A stretch of 64,000 bases of DNA from the IMG/VR virus record IMGVR_UViG_3300046820_004106, positions 58,088-122,087 of that record, one strand, 5' to 3'. The notes beneath the pieces were generated by a model. That model was not told the DNA's origin, did no database searches, and was given only the letters and a program-made list of their open reading frames with translations. The translations under genes were made by a program, and so were the position numbers. Every line of letters starts with the position of its first letter. Within the stretch, counting starts at the first letter, position 1. The stretch comes from a virus. Below, piece after piece: positions 28,411-38,258 of this stretch.

Positions 28411-31400
28411 CTAATCTATCCAAGTAATGGATACATCGAGCTTTGATGGATCTTTCTTTGAAGCTTGTACAGTTGTTCTTGAATAATTTCCACACTTGTA
28501 GCAGAAAGTATTATTCTTGACTTTATGTGCTTCTCTGTCACCACAAGATGGACAAATCATACCTACAGGAAGCATTGCTTCTGATGTTCTGTCAAATGAT
28601 GGTAATGCGGTCTTCAAATAAACATCAGAATCAACTGTTGCTGATAACCTAACCATAGTTTTAATTTCAGATGCTACTGGACCCATACCAGGAGCAGCAG
28701 GTGATTGAGCAGGAAGCTCTGCAGGTGCAGTAGCTGCGCCTAAACCAGTTTCAGGTCCAAGACCCATTGGCTCTTCTTCTGGTGAACTCTTGCCCTTATC
28801 TCCCATTGAAACTAATTCAATTTGTTGAAGAATCTTATAGGTTGTTCCACAGCTTTGACAATCAGCATTAGATTCTGAAATATTTACATCATCTGATCCA
28901 CATACAGGACATACTGAGCCCCAAGGCTTTTTCTCACCTGGTTCAGCAATAGCATCCATATCAGCTGATTCGTTCATATCAGCTCCACCAGTTAATGAAG
29001 AAATTCCTAAATCACCACCAGCAGGAGCGCCAGCGCCTAAACCTGGATCAACAGGACCCGCTGCTGGACCAGCAGGAGCAGGTGCACCTGCAGCAGGAGC
29101 ACCCATTCCTGGCATAGCTTGTGCGTATTTTGACAAAATATTGTCTCTTCTAGCCTTTCTAGCTAATCTTGCACCTTCGGTCATAATAACAGGCATTTCT
29201 GCACTTTCTTCAGAGTGCATTTCAGAAGATTCATCGTCAGTTCTGAATGTTTTTGAAGAGGCAGTTGAAACTGTGGCAGTTACATCACCATTTTCAGAAA
29301 CAATCAAGTCTGTGAATGAGAATGTATTTGGATCTACTTGGAATCCGTGACCTTGAAGAACTTCAATTGCTTTCTGCTTGAATGACTCATCAAAATTGCT
29401 ATCACTTGGTTTTACTCCGTCTAAGTCTTCAGCTCTACACATAAATCTAATACAATCAGACTTGCTTTGTGTAACGGTCATACCAGCTGTTCTTTCAGAA
29501 GCAACAACTGCTTTAGCAACTAATTTTTCAGCAACTTCAAATTCTTCACAAAGTCTCTTTGCTGCTTTAGCAATTCTTCTTGTGCTGATACCAAAGTTTG
29601 TTGAGTAGTCTGCAAACCAACCAATTACATTTTCAGAAATATTTTTAGTAGATGCAGTCTTTACACCATAGAATTCTCTTCTTGCTCTGGATCTCAATCT
29701 TCCATCAGTTGCTGTTGCTGTCTTAGCTCTATCAATTGCAGCCATCAATTGCTTTTCAGGCATTGCATCAACAGAATCTACAACTTCATCAGGAGTTGTG
29801 CCGGTTTCTTTAGCAGACATAGCCATAGCAGAAATAGCAGACTTAAGATCATCTTTAGAAATAAGATCAGCGTCAGCATCTACAGCAGACATAAGTGCAG
29901 ACTTAAGTTCTTCATTCTTTGAAGGTGCAGCGTCAACATCCAATCCCTCAACAGGAACATTTGCTTGACCCATAAGAAGTTCGGCAATTCTTGAAACGCC
30001 TTCCTTGGTCATTTCGCCTTCTTCAACTGCAACTGAAAGAGCGTCAGCAAGATCCTTTGCAGTGATTTCAGAATTTACAGCAGCTCCAAGCTCCTTAAGA
30101 ACAGCAGAGACTGAATTTTCTGGCTTAGCGTCTCCACCAAAGAAATCTGCCTTTTCTGCCTTATCAGCTTCCATACCAGCACCAGCAGCTGCAGTACCAA
30201 TCATTTCAGGAAGCATTGGTTCTGATGCTAATGTTTGAGCAACACGAACGATAGTTTTTGGTGTTTCAAGTGAAGAAATTACAGCCTTGCCTAATGCATT
30301 GATAGTAGCTGCCATAATTTCGTGTGCAGATGCAGAACCCTCTGCACGATGGTTAGATAATTGCATCTCTAAAACTTCAGTAGGAACACCGTGTGTGACT
30401 TCATCAACAAGTTCAGTTAAGGATTTACGAACTTCTACATCCTTGATTCTTCTGCCGTAAAGTCCAGCATCTCCAAGAAGAATTTCTCTTACCGCATCCT
30501 GGCTTTCACCTGTTTGCTTTGGTGCTAATTGCTTTTCACGAACTTCATTTACAACGCCAGTGTTTTTTGACTTGACACCTTCGTATAAATTATCATATGA
30601 TTCACCACTTCTGACTTCATCAAGTTGTCTCTCTCTGTCATCAAGTCTTTCTTTGACATCAAGTAAAGCAGTCTTGACAAATTGTGAATAATCCTTGAGC
30701 AATTCAGCAGCAACTCTTGTACCTTGTCCGTTTTCCATCAAGCCAAGTTGATTTTCATTAAGGATAGGTTCCCAAGCAGTTCTTTTTCCATTTGTGTAAC
30801 CTGTGATTGAACCATCAGTAGAAAGAACAACTCTATTACCTGCATTGTCCTCGACTTTAAAATCGATTGTAACTGCAGCAGCAAGTTTTTTTCTTTGCTC
30901 TGATGCAATCTTTGCAAAGTGATCCATTTGATTTCTGCTCCCCGCCACGAAAGGCGTATTTGTTTTTATATTTTTGCTTCTTTCATTAGCAATTCTAATG
31001 ACATTATCAATACTTTTTTGAATTTGAGCACTATTATTTAAATTTTCTTTTAAATTTAAGATACTTTGTGTTAAATTCAAAATTTTATTGGAAGATGAAC
31101 CGTTTTGAGTGCTAGCAAAAACTTCTCTTTTACCATCTCTTGAAGCCCATACCAAATTGTGATTGCTAGAGGCTAATGCAACACCGCCTCCAACTTGCGT
31201 ACCTTGATCTCCGGAATAAGTAAGATCCATAATTTTTCCGACAGATTCAGTTGGTGCGTAATTTGCCAGACCAATATTGGCGTTCATTGGAGAAGCTTGT
31301 GGTGCTTGTCCCTGTTGCATATTTTGTGGCTGATTAATTTGTTGTGGTCTTTGTCCTGACCCAACATCTATACCATCATCAATCATATCTTGCATTGTAG

Positions 31401-32562
31401 ATTGAAGTTCTGCCATTGATTTAGTAACTTTTCCTACGTGTCCCAAATCAACATTATCTTTTCTTGCAAACATATTCATCACTGCAACTTCTAAGAAATT
31501 CAATGATAAATTGATCAAGTCAAGAATATTAAGACCAGATCTAGGATCAATTCCTAATGCTGTTAATACTGCTTGAACTGTAGAATTTTGATTTGCTCCT
31601 GCTCCAGCCAATAAAGGACCACCAACAAGAGTACCTGCTTGTTGCGCCAATCTTACTGCAGTTTTTGCTGTGGAATTCGCTACTCTTAAGCAGTTTTCGT
31701 ATTCTGTTCTAGATGAAGATTCTTGTGGAGATCCTTGTAATGCTAAAACAATATTTGCAGAAATTTCATTAGCTTTTTTCTCTAAATTCATTGCAGCATC
31801 AAGAACATCATCTACATCATAAATTTCTTGAATTTCGCAAGATTCAAAAGCTCCATCACCTACACAGCTAAGTTCAATAAATTTGACACCATAGTTTTTT
31901 TCATAAGCTTTCTTGCCAGTTTCAGGATAAATTTTACCTTTATATCTCTTAAGGTGATCACAATAATCTCTTTCAGTATATGCTTTATTGCCACACACTG
32001 AACAAACACCCCATTCAACACTCGCACCCATCGAAACATCGTGAATTACGCCTGTTCGAATATTTCTTGCAATGTCTGGGTAAGCTTCTTCATCTACAAA
32101 GAAAGTACAATAAACACAATCTTCTTCTTCATCCCATTCAGCGTAAACAACCATTCCTTTGGCTTGTTCAATATCATCATTTTTGTGATTTGTATAAATT
32201 GGAACGCCTTCAAAGGTTTTATAAGATGGGATTTTTTTGCCTTTGATTTCAACTTCTTTAAGTAATTCTTCCTTAGAAAAAAGATCACCATTAGCGTTGA
32301 CGACATCTGCATCAATAGCTCTAGCTCTTACCCATAAAAGTTTTGCACCCTTACGAGCTTGCATTTCTTTCACGATGTCGAAATCTTTGTATTTTTCTAG
32401 GACTTCTTTCGGATCAGCATAGAGAGATTGAAGACCAATCTTAGCTGCTTCTCTCATATTTGATGAAGCGGTCTTAATAATATAATCTCTAGCTATATTT
32501 CGGTCATTTTCGTTGAGGAAACTATTAATTGTAATAGCACCTCCTTTTGCAACCTTGTACAT
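28411..32562 (-). CDS. Prohead maturation protease domain in a 1383-residue head protein
   Basis: Residues about 75-260 look like the caudoviral prohead protease family: LWVRARAIDADVVNANGD, then a strand-loop with PIYTNHKND (candidate catalytic His) and VIHDVSMGASVEW (candidate catalytic Ser), with an inserted CSVCGNKAYTERDYCDHL zinc-like motif common in large phages. The remaining 1100 residues are helical and Ala/Glu-rich, scaffold-like, with two C-terminal zinc ribbons (CPVCGSDD ... CQSCG and CPSCGDRE ... CYKCG). A protease fused to a core-like protein suggests self-processing during head maturation. AAGGAT precedes the ATG. The role of the long C-terminal part is inferred. Confidence 0.8.
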   Translation of the reverse strand: MYKVAKGGAITINSFLNENDRNIARDYIIKTASSNMREAAKIGLQSLYADPKEVLEKYKDFDIVKEMQARKGAKLLWVRARAIDADVVNANGDLFSKEELLKEVEIKGKKIPSYKTFEGVPIYTNHKNDDIEQAKGMVVYAEWDEEEDCVYCTFFVDEEAYPDIARNIRTGVIHDVSMGASVEWGVCSVCGNKAYTERDYCDHLKRYKGKIYPETGKKAYEKNYGVKFIELSCVGDGAFESCEIQEIYDVDDVLDAAMNLEKKANEISANIVLALQGSPQESSSRTEYENCLRVANSTAKTAVRLAQQAGTLVGGPLLAGAGANQNSTVQAVLTALGIDPRSGLNILDLINLSLNFLEVAVMNMFARKDNVDLGHVGKVTKSMAELQSTMQDMIDDGIDVGSGQRPQQINQPQNMQQGQAPQASPMNANIGLANYAPTESVGKIMDLTYSGDQGTQVGGGVALASSNHNLVWASRDGKREVFASTQNGSSSNKILNLTQSILNLKENLNNSAQIQKSIDNVIRIANERSKNIKTNTPFVAGSRNQMDHFAKIASEQRKKLAAAVTIDFKVEDNAGNRVVLSTDGSITGYTNGKRTAWEPILNENQLGLMENGQGTRVAAELLKDYSQFVKTALLDVKERLDDRERQLDEVRSGESYDNLYEGVKSKNTGVVNEVREKQLAPKQTGESQDAVREILLGDAGLYGRRIKDVEVRKSLTELVDEVTHGVPTEVLEMQLSNHRAEGSASAHEIMAATINALGKAVISSLETPKTIVRVAQTLASEPMLPEMIGTAAAGAGMEADKAEKADFFGGDAKPENSVSAVLKELGAAVNSEITAKDLADALSVAVEEGEMTKEGVSRIAELLMGQANVPVEGLDVDAAPSKNEELKSALMSAVDADADLISKDDLKSAISAMAMSAKETGTTPDEVVDSVDAMPEKQLMAAIDRAKTATATDGRLRSRARREFYGVKTASTKNISENVIGWFADYSTNFGISTRRIAKAAKRLCEEFEVAEKLVAKAVVASERTAGMTVTQSKSDCIRFMCRAEDLDGVKPSDSNFDESFKQKAIEVLQGHGFQVDPNTFSFTDLIVSENGDVTATVSTASSKTFRTDDESSEMHSEESAEMPVIMTEGARLARKARRDNILSKYAQAMPGMGAPAAGAPAPAGPAAGPVDPGLGAGAPAGGDLGISSLTGGADMNESADMDAIAEPGEKKPWGSVCPVCGSDDVNISESNADCQSCGTTYKILQQIELVSMGDKGKSSPEEEPMGLGPETGLGAATAPAELPAQSPAAPGMGPVASEIKTMVRLSATVDSDVYLKTALPSFDRTSEAMLPVGMICPSCGDREAHKVKNNTFCYKCGNYSRTTVQASKKDPSKLDVSITWID

Positions 32563-32585
32563 ATATTCAATCCTTAAAAAATAAA

Positions 32586-32614
32586 GTTATCAATAGGGTT
32601 TGTTCTATTTTCAA
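32586..32614 (-). promoter_or_regulatory. Possible sigma-70 type promoter before the protease gene
   Basis: The minus strand shows TTGAAA, a 17-base spacer and GATAAC, about 24 bases before the ATG at 32562. It lies between the portal terminator and the gene's AAGGAT ribosome site. The -10 match is only partial. Confidence 0.3.
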
Positions 32615-32629
32615 CATATTAAAACCTGT

Positions 32630-32660
32630 AAAATTTAAACCCGTCGAAATCGACGGGTTT
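32630..32660 (-). terminator. Intrinsic terminator after the portal gene
   Basis: A perfect 10-bp stem AAACCCGTCG / CGACGGGTTT with a 4-base loop is followed by AAATTTT on the minus strand, about 28 bases after the portal stop codon. Confidence 0.72.
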
Positions 32661-32687
32661 ATTGTACAGTGACAAACTATTCTTCAA

Positions 32688-35048
32688 TTACAAATATTCT
32701 GAATTTCCCTCACCCATACCTGTTCGCTTCTTGATTGCTTTTATCAACACGTTTAAACAATCTTGAGGGTGATCATTAATTTCCTTATCAGTAAATCTAA
32801 CAATTATCCATCCATTTGCAGCTAATTCTGAATCTCTACGTTTGTCTTTTGCAATCTTATCTGGATTATTGTGCCAAATTTCTCCATCAGCTTCTATGCC
32901 TATTTTAAGATTTGGAATTGCAGCATCTAATTGATAATCCATAGTAGGTCCTGCAGAATATTGAGCATAAAGAGGGTATGGCATATTCAAGGACATAGTT
33001 AATCCATATAATTTCTTTTCAAGACTTGTAAACATCTTAGGTTGCTGAGTGATATCTATTTTCTTCTTTGCATATTTCTTGATAGATTCGTTTTCATTAT
33101 TTGCAACTTGATAAATTTCTTGCAAAGCATAATTATTTAGTGGATGAGAGTTGTCTCCTCCGCATATAGGCATTTGTAAAGAGCCAAATAAGCCATCATA
33201 TTCGCTTGGAAGAGGACCAAGAGAACCTCTGCCTGTTACTGGTGTTAAGGACATAAGGAAGCCTTCGTGAGCAGCAGATTTGATTCTTTTACTTGCAGTT
33301 CTTACACCAGAATTTTTTGCATTAATTCTTTCATCATAAATTTGATTAATTACTGAACTAGCAAATTTATAGTTTTTCGTCATTATTTCTGCAGTAGGAG
33401 TAGGGCCAGCATTTGGAACTGGAGGAGGAGCGCCTGCTAATCCTTGAGCACCACCTCCAACAGCTAAGTCAGCTGGTGGAGGAGCCATTCCTGCACCAGA
33501 CATATCAGGAGCACCAAAGCCTTGACCTGTAACTCCTCCACTTTGAAAACTTAGAGAAATATTAGGAGTTCCAAAAGATTGATCATTTACAAAGTTTGCA
33601 CCTTGTTCAAAACGTAATCTTTCAATTTCTTGATCTGAATCTAATCCAAAAGCTTCTATAAGTGAAACATTTGAAATTACGCCATTTTGATTAGCGGTGA
33701 CAAGCATCTGTAATTTTCCAGTATCATCACGCAATTGAAGATCATCGAATTTAATTTTTGGATAAACTAATTCGTCTTGCCCTCTCTCGCCTTCAATTAC
33801 AAAACCATTCCACTTTGCAACTGGCATAAAAACATTTTGTTCAATCCAATGGGCAACTTCTCTTCTAAATGTTTCTAATCTTTGAGCCATAGCAAGAAGA
33901 CCAACTTGAGCATTGCCATAAGTTGGGCCCTCACCATTTAACAGAGCTTTATTTAGCATTACGCCATCTAAAATCTCTTGTTCAATCAATTCAAATTCAC
34001 CAGTCAAAGGATGAATTTTTCCAGTTGCACCATACCATTCCAAATCAAAATTGTGGTGTGTTACAAGAGTTAAGTTTGGATCATTAGCAATAGATGCCAA
34101 TTCATCTTGAACATTGTCAATATCTTCTTGTGATGCTGGTCTTGTATCGCTACCAATTTTTACAACCTTGATTGGCAAGATAAGTCTTTCAGCTATCATA
34201 TATTGAGCTTGGCGAAGTTTATCTTTGTAAGTTAAAATTGGAAACAATGGTCTGATCATAGAAATTCCATAATCTTCCCAAGGGTTTGATCCATATTTGA
34301 AATGATGAATTGAAATTGGATTTAATTTGATTGGATTTCCCTGAATAATCATTTTTTTGATATCATCAGGAATTTTGTCATAAATCTCTTTAGGATGTCT
34401 TTCATTTACAATTCTAATTTCTTCAGCAGAAGGTCGGTAAGCATAGCTACCTGGTTGATCAATCATACCAGGGCTTTTAATTACAGAATCAGGATTTAGA
34501 ATTGAAATTGATTTCCAAGTGGCTCCATCGTGCTCACATTCTTTATTTTTGTCATTGTCCCAGTTTGAACCGTGACAATGTGGGCAGTCAAGCGAAAGAA
34601 GAACAAAAGAGTCGCCCAATAAGTGATATGTTTTAGAGATTTCAGGAAGCCATTTTTGAAAATTAAGTGATTCTACTAACTTTTCAAAATAATCCTTAAC
34701 ATAAGAAGAAGAACATTCTAACTTCCAACCAGAGAAAGGATAGTTGGTGTAAAAATTGACAGCTGCTGCAATTTTTGGCTCATTATTTCTCCACCAGTTT
34801 GCCCAAAGATAAACTTCACGACGAGCATTAGGTATTTGGAACGAAGATGGAGTTAAGAATGGCGAATAGAAATTAGGAGATGTTGTTACTGTATTTACAC
34901 TAGCAGTTCTTGTTACACTCGGACCTAAACCAAGACCAATTCTACTACTTGCATAATTTTTATCTACAGAAGCTGTTGAAGAGGTTGTTCCTGATACTTG
35001 TGTTGCTGCTGTTCTGATAGCAGAAGCCAATGATGTTCTATTTGCCAT
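32688..35048 (-). CDS. Portal protein with C-terminal PD-(D/E)XK nuclease-like domain
   Basis: The 786-residue protein has a portal layout: a clip/wing region with REVYLWANWWRNNEPKIAAA, KTYHLLGDSFVLL, an HxxG-type CPHCHG ... CEHDG zinc-like insert, a stem with NPWEDYGISMIRPLFPILTY and a long helix KALLNGEGPTYGNAQVGLLAMAQ. A low-complexity Gly/Pro/Ala linker (about 505-550) follows. The last 80 residues resemble DUF559/Vsr-type endonucleases: LDAAIPNLKIG, IEADGEIWHN (Glu719, Asp721) and RDSELAANGWIIVRFTDKEI, with Asp708 as the first acidic site. A TATAAT box lies 7 bases before the ATG. The portal call is firm from order and motifs; nuclease activity is inferred. Confidence 0.86.
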   Translation of the reverse strand: MANRTSLASAIRTAATQVSGTTSSTASVDKNYASSRIGLGLGPSVTRTASVNTVTTSPNFYSPFLTPSSFQIPNARREVYLWANWWRNNEPKIAAAVNFYTNYPFSGWKLECSSSYVKDYFEKLVESLNFQKWLPEISKTYHLLGDSFVLLSLDCPHCHGSNWDNDKNKECEHDGATWKSISILNPDSVIKSPGMIDQPGSYAYRPSAEEIRIVNERHPKEIYDKIPDDIKKMIIQGNPIKLNPISIHHFKYGSNPWEDYGISMIRPLFPILTYKDKLRQAQYMIAERLILPIKVVKIGSDTRPASQEDIDNVQDELASIANDPNLTLVTHHNFDLEWYGATGKIHPLTGEFELIEQEILDGVMLNKALLNGEGPTYGNAQVGLLAMAQRLETFRREVAHWIEQNVFMPVAKWNGFVIEGERGQDELVYPKIKFDDLQLRDDTGKLQMLVTANQNGVISNVSLIEAFGLDSDQEIERLRFEQGANFVNDQSFGTPNISLSFQSGGVTGQGFGAPDMSGAGMAPPPADLAVGGGAQGLAGAPPPVPNAGPTPTAEIMTKNYKFASSVINQIYDERINAKNSGVRTASKRIKSAAHEGFLMSLTPVTGRGSLGPLPSEYDGLFGSLQMPICGGDNSHPLNNYALQEIYQVANNENESIKKYAKKKIDITQQPKMFTSLEKKLYGLTMSLNMPYPLYAQYSAGPTMDYQLDAAIPNLKIGIEADGEIWHNNPDKIAKDKRRDSELAANGWIIVRFTDKEINDHPQDCLNVLIKAIKKRTGMGEGNSEYL

Positions 35049-35055
35049 AACATAT

Positions 35056-35061
35056 ATTATA
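35056..35061 (-). promoter_or_regulatory. -10 box TATAAT before the portal gene
   Basis: CGGTATAAT on the minus strand ends 7 bases before the portal ATG at 35048, in the 33-base gap after the upstream gene. No ribosome site is seen, so a leaderless mRNA is predicted. Confidence 0.6.
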
Positions 35062-35081
35062 CCGTTCTAAAAATAAAGAAC

Positions 35082-35624
35082 TTAGTACCAAGTTTGATTA
35101 GAAGGTTTGTTGCCAAAAAGTATAGGATCTTGTTTACCTTTAAGCGCTTGATAATATCCTTCACCATTTTTAAAATGCTGAAAACTATTTCCCTTTTCAA
35201 TCGATGCCATACTTTGAGGGTCTCTATTGTTATTTTGTTGTCTAGAGCCTTCTAATTGTTCTTCAATAGATGTGTTTTCTGGAGCTTCGTGATAAGGTGA
35301 GTGTCTACGTGCTTCATTTGCTGCTGATTGAGGAGAAACTATATAATTACCATCATCGTCCATATTCATTCTGTGAGGACGATCAACTAATAAATTCCAA
35401 ATTTCTTTTTGCTGTTCTTGATTCATTTGGTAATAATCATCAAGATTTTTGCCCATTTTTTCAAGAATTCCAGCTAATTCGTCATACAATTCAGCAGGTT
35501 TGACATCTACAATTTCAGCCTTATCAATTTCAGATTGAGTAGTGCCAGAAGCCATAGTTGCGTCTTGCTCTTTTTGTTGTACTGCACCACCACCGAATTG
35601 AGCTAAAACTTGTTTATACCACAT
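35082..35624 (-). CDS. Head-region protein with MWY N-terminus, function unknown
   Basis: This 180-residue hydrophilic protein begins MWYKQVLAQFGGG. The opening MWY is shared with four + strand proteins at 51270, 60888, 62446 and 62918, although the rest of each differs. The remainder is Gln, Asn and Glu-rich with little predicted fold (ELYDELAGILEKMGKNLDDYY is the clearest helix). It overlaps the upstream gene by 11 bases and lies one gene before the portal. A virion-internal or assembly role is inferred from position. Confidence 0.7.
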   Translation of the reverse strand: MWYKQVLAQFGGGAVQQKEQDATMASGTTQSEIDKAEIVDVKPAELYDELAGILEKMGKNLDDYYQMNQEQQKEIWNLLVDRPHRMNMDDDGNYIVSPQSAANEARRHSPYHEAPENTSIEEQLEGSRQQNNNRDPQSMASIEKGNSFQHFKNGEGYYQALKGKQDPILFGNKPSNQTWY

Positions 35625-37275
35625 CGTCGTATTCTTCTCTTTTAGATTCCATTACATAATCTAAGCCAAGTTCATCAGCAAATTTTTTAAGATCTTCATC
35701 TGAAAATTGATGACCAAAACTATCTTCATCATCTTCACTCAAGAGAGCTTCAATATTTTTGGTGATTTTTGTGTTGTGTCTTGTATCTTCTAATTGTTCA
35801 TCTTTAGGCACATCAACAACATTTTTCTTTCTAGTTTCATTTAGAATCTGTTCTTGATTCATTTCTTTTTTTGATGCGGTAATATTTTTATCTAATTGAT
35901 GAATAATCGATTCTTTTGGTTCATCTTTATCCTTATTCAATTCATCTCTGTAATTAACAACATCTTTGTCATTTACATTTAGTTGATCAGCATAAGAGTT
36001 TTCCATTTCACCACGGCGAGAATAAAGATCATCAGAATCAAGTTGTTTTTCTCTTGTTTCATCTGTTTCAGAAACTTGTTGATTAAGTCTTCTCAACAAT
36101 ATTTCTAAATAATCTGTACCTTTTTGATCTTTTCTTGGCAATTGAGAATCTATAGTTTTATTAGCATCAGTTTGGGCTTGTTTTGGGCGCATAACTGGCT
36201 TATCACCTTGTTGATGCCCATAATTTGATTGCTTAATTTCAGACAATTGTTTTTCTCTAGAATCATCGACATTTTGTTTGCCTCTGATTTTGTTTGCACC
36301 TCTATCTGAATTATCAAATCTAGCTTCATATCCAATTTCACCTTCGGTCAATTTTTGGGATCTTTCGCCTTCTTTGAGTTCTAGAGCGTTTGCTTCATTA
36401 TCAGGGTGCTTATGAACATCCAATCTTGCCATCACTTCATCGTGGGACTGGAATGCAACCTTAAGCCAATCTTGATACGCACAAGATACGTGTCCATCTT
36501 TATCAACACGGGAATCGATGCAGTTTTCACGGCACTTAGAAATTTCCATAGGAATTGGAGCTTTGAATCCTTGAAATTTACCTTTAGGGCAAAGTAAGTA
36601 AGGTTCATTTGCTTGCGTTGATAATGATGTGTAAGCTACTCTTCTATTTTCTTTTGGTGTAATCTCTGAATACCAATTGTGTAAATAGTTTGAAACCTTG
36701 GTTGATTGAAGCTTATTGCCTGATAATACAATGTTTCTAGCACTTTGAAGTTTAGAAATTCTCAGTGATGTAGAAGCAAACTTCTGTAGTTTATCTAATG
36801 AATCTATAGCTTCTATTTGCCAATAACCGGCTGAATTATCTGATGTTTTATATGCAGTTCTTTCAAGTCTAGCAGCTTCATTATTTTTATTGATAAAGTT
36901 TTGTAAAGCCATATACGCATAGCGAAGAATATTTCTTTCTTCTGCTAACTTGACGTTATTTAATTTATTGTAAGCGTGATGTAAATGATGATGAGCATCT
37001 TTTCCAGGAAGAGCTACAATTTTAATAATGTGCTCAGGGCCACCCATATTTTTAAATGCTGAAATTACAGGATCATCACCAAAATCATTCATATCTAATA
37101 CGTGGAAAGGAGAAGACATCGGCATAGAATCACCATCTCCAAGTCCAGCAATTGTGTCTTGAAGCATACTGAGCAATCCAGTTCCGCCAATTAATGGTTT
37201 CTTTTCCATAATCTCGTGAATTTTTTTAGGATCGTGAGTTTCGTATGTTGCTTTGATCTTATAACCTTTATCCAT
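35614..37275 (-). CDS. Head-region protein with short REKQL repeats, function unknown
   Basis: This 553-residue protein is unrecognised. The N-terminal half is compact (an LCPKGKFQGFKAPIPME segment followed by CRENCID ... CAYQDW, a four-cysteine set likely to bind metal, near residues 230-270). The C-terminal half is charged and disordered-looking, and contains spaced copies of a short motif, SREKQLSEI and TREKQLDSDDLYSRR. A related VREKQLAPK ... LYGRR pair occurs in the 1383-residue protease/core protein. The start is preceded by the next gene's stop at 2 bases. A head-assembly or packaged-protein role is inferred. Confidence 0.72.
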   Translation of the reverse strand: MDKGYKIKATYETHDPKKIHEIMEKKPLIGGTGLLSMLQDTIAGLGDGDSMPMSSPFHVLDMNDFGDDPVISAFKNMGGPEHIIKIVALPGKDAHHHLHHAYNKLNNVKLAEERNILRYAYMALQNFINKNNEAARLERTAYKTSDNSAGYWQIEAIDSLDKLQKFASTSLRISKLQSARNIVLSGNKLQSTKVSNYLHNWYSEITPKENRRVAYTSLSTQANEPYLLCPKGKFQGFKAPIPMEISKCRENCIDSRVDKDGHVSCAYQDWLKVAFQSHDEVMARLDVHKHPDNEANALELKEGERSQKLTEGEIGYEARFDNSDRGANKIRGKQNVDDSREKQLSEIKQSNYGHQQGDKPVMRPKQAQTDANKTIDSQLPRKDQKGTDYLEILLRRLNQQVSETDETREKQLDSDDLYSRRGEMENSYADQLNVNDKDVVNYRDELNKDKDEPKESIIHQLDKNITASKKEMNQEQILNETRKKNVVDVPKDEQLEDTRHNTKITKNIEALLSEDDEDSFGHQFSDEDLKKFADELGLDYVMESKREEYDDVV

Positions 37276-37277
37276 TA

Positions 37278-38258
37278 TTATTTACCCAATCCTAAATTTG
37301 ATAATTCTTCTTTATCAAAACCTCTATCATTAAGTGCTGATTTGATTTGTTTCAATTCTTCATTGATACCTTTCTTATCAACAGCATCTTTGAAATCTCC
37401 TTGCTTAGTTGTTTTTGAATAATCTTGTAAATCCATAAGAAAACAAGCTCTCATAATTAATTCAGCAGTTGATCTTTTTTCAAAGTTGGGTTTTGAATCA
37501 TAATTTAAAGCAGCAATTTTAACTGAGGCATTCTTGTTGCCTTTTTCTTCAGTGTCATTAATTTGCTCAATTGTTTCTTCGACATCTTTAGTTTTCTTTT
37601 CAACATCTTTTTTTTCTCTAACTAATTTGTCCAAATCAACAGTTTCTGCAGTCTTTTCTGACTTGTCGTCTTTATCTTTGCCTTGCTCTAATTTTTTATT
37701 ATATTCTTTAACAATATCAATAGCACGTTCGATTGTTTCTTTATTCCAATACTTGAGCTTTGAAATGTATCTGACAATATCGTTTTTTTCGACACCGTGA
37801 TCAAGCAACTTTCCTACTTTTCCCATCAAAACACGGAAAGGATTGCCTCTAGTTTTCTTTTTCTTTTTGACCTGTGCGGTTTTGGAATTGTTGTACACGT
37901 TCTTAGCCTCGGATAAATAAGTTTCTTCAATCTTATTAGCTATATCAGAATAGCTTGGATCCAACTCTTTAGTAATAGGATCTTTTGTTCTAGTTCGATT
38001 GTCATTTGACATAATAAGTGCTTTAGATAACTTATATAATTGATGTCTTAAGTTTTTATCTTGAACCTTGTCTGCTATGATGGTAACTTCGTTGGATAAC
38101 TCACCAAAATTTTCATTAGCAGATCTTACTTTGTTCATCAATTGTCTCATTTCGTCTTTAGTTACACCTTCGACATTTTCACCGTTCAAAGGAATATTAT
38201 TAATTCCATTTGCAGGATTAGATGCTAAAGGCGGAGCCATTTGAGACAATTTATTCAT
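37278..38258 (-). CDS. Head-region helical protein, function unknown
   Basis: This 326-residue protein is strongly charged and helical. Residues about 185-245 form a Lys/Glu-rich coiled-coil-like stretch (KEYNKKLEQGKDKDDKSEK ... VEKKTKDVEETIEQIND). A basic KKKKKTRGNPFRVLMG segment sits near residue 135. It overlaps the upstream gene by one base and ends 2 bases before the next. I recognise no family. It belongs to the head operon between terminase and portal, so a packaged DNA-binding or scaffold-associated role is possible. Confidence 0.7.
   Translation of the reverse strand: MNKLSQMAPPLASNPANGINNIPLNGENVEGVTKDEMRQLMNKVRSANENFGELSNEVTIIADKVQDKNLRHQLYKLSKALIMSNDNRTRTKDPITKELDPSYSDIANKIEETYLSEAKNVYNNSKTAQVKKKKKTRGNPFRVLMGKVGKLLDHGVEKNDIVRYISKLKYWNKETIERAIDIVKEYNKKLEQGKDKDDKSEKTAETVDLDKLVREKKDVEKKTKDVEETIEQINDTEEKGNKNASVKIAALNYDSKPNFEKRSTAELIMRACFLMDLQDYSKTTKQGDFKDAVDKKGINEELKQIKSALNDRGFDKEELSNLGLGK

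Noticed and set aside
26605-31000. Long + strand frames opposite the core and protease genes
   Set aside because: They are antisense shadows of Ala- and Asp-rich coding sequence (low-complexity Ser/Leu products) with no ribosome sites.
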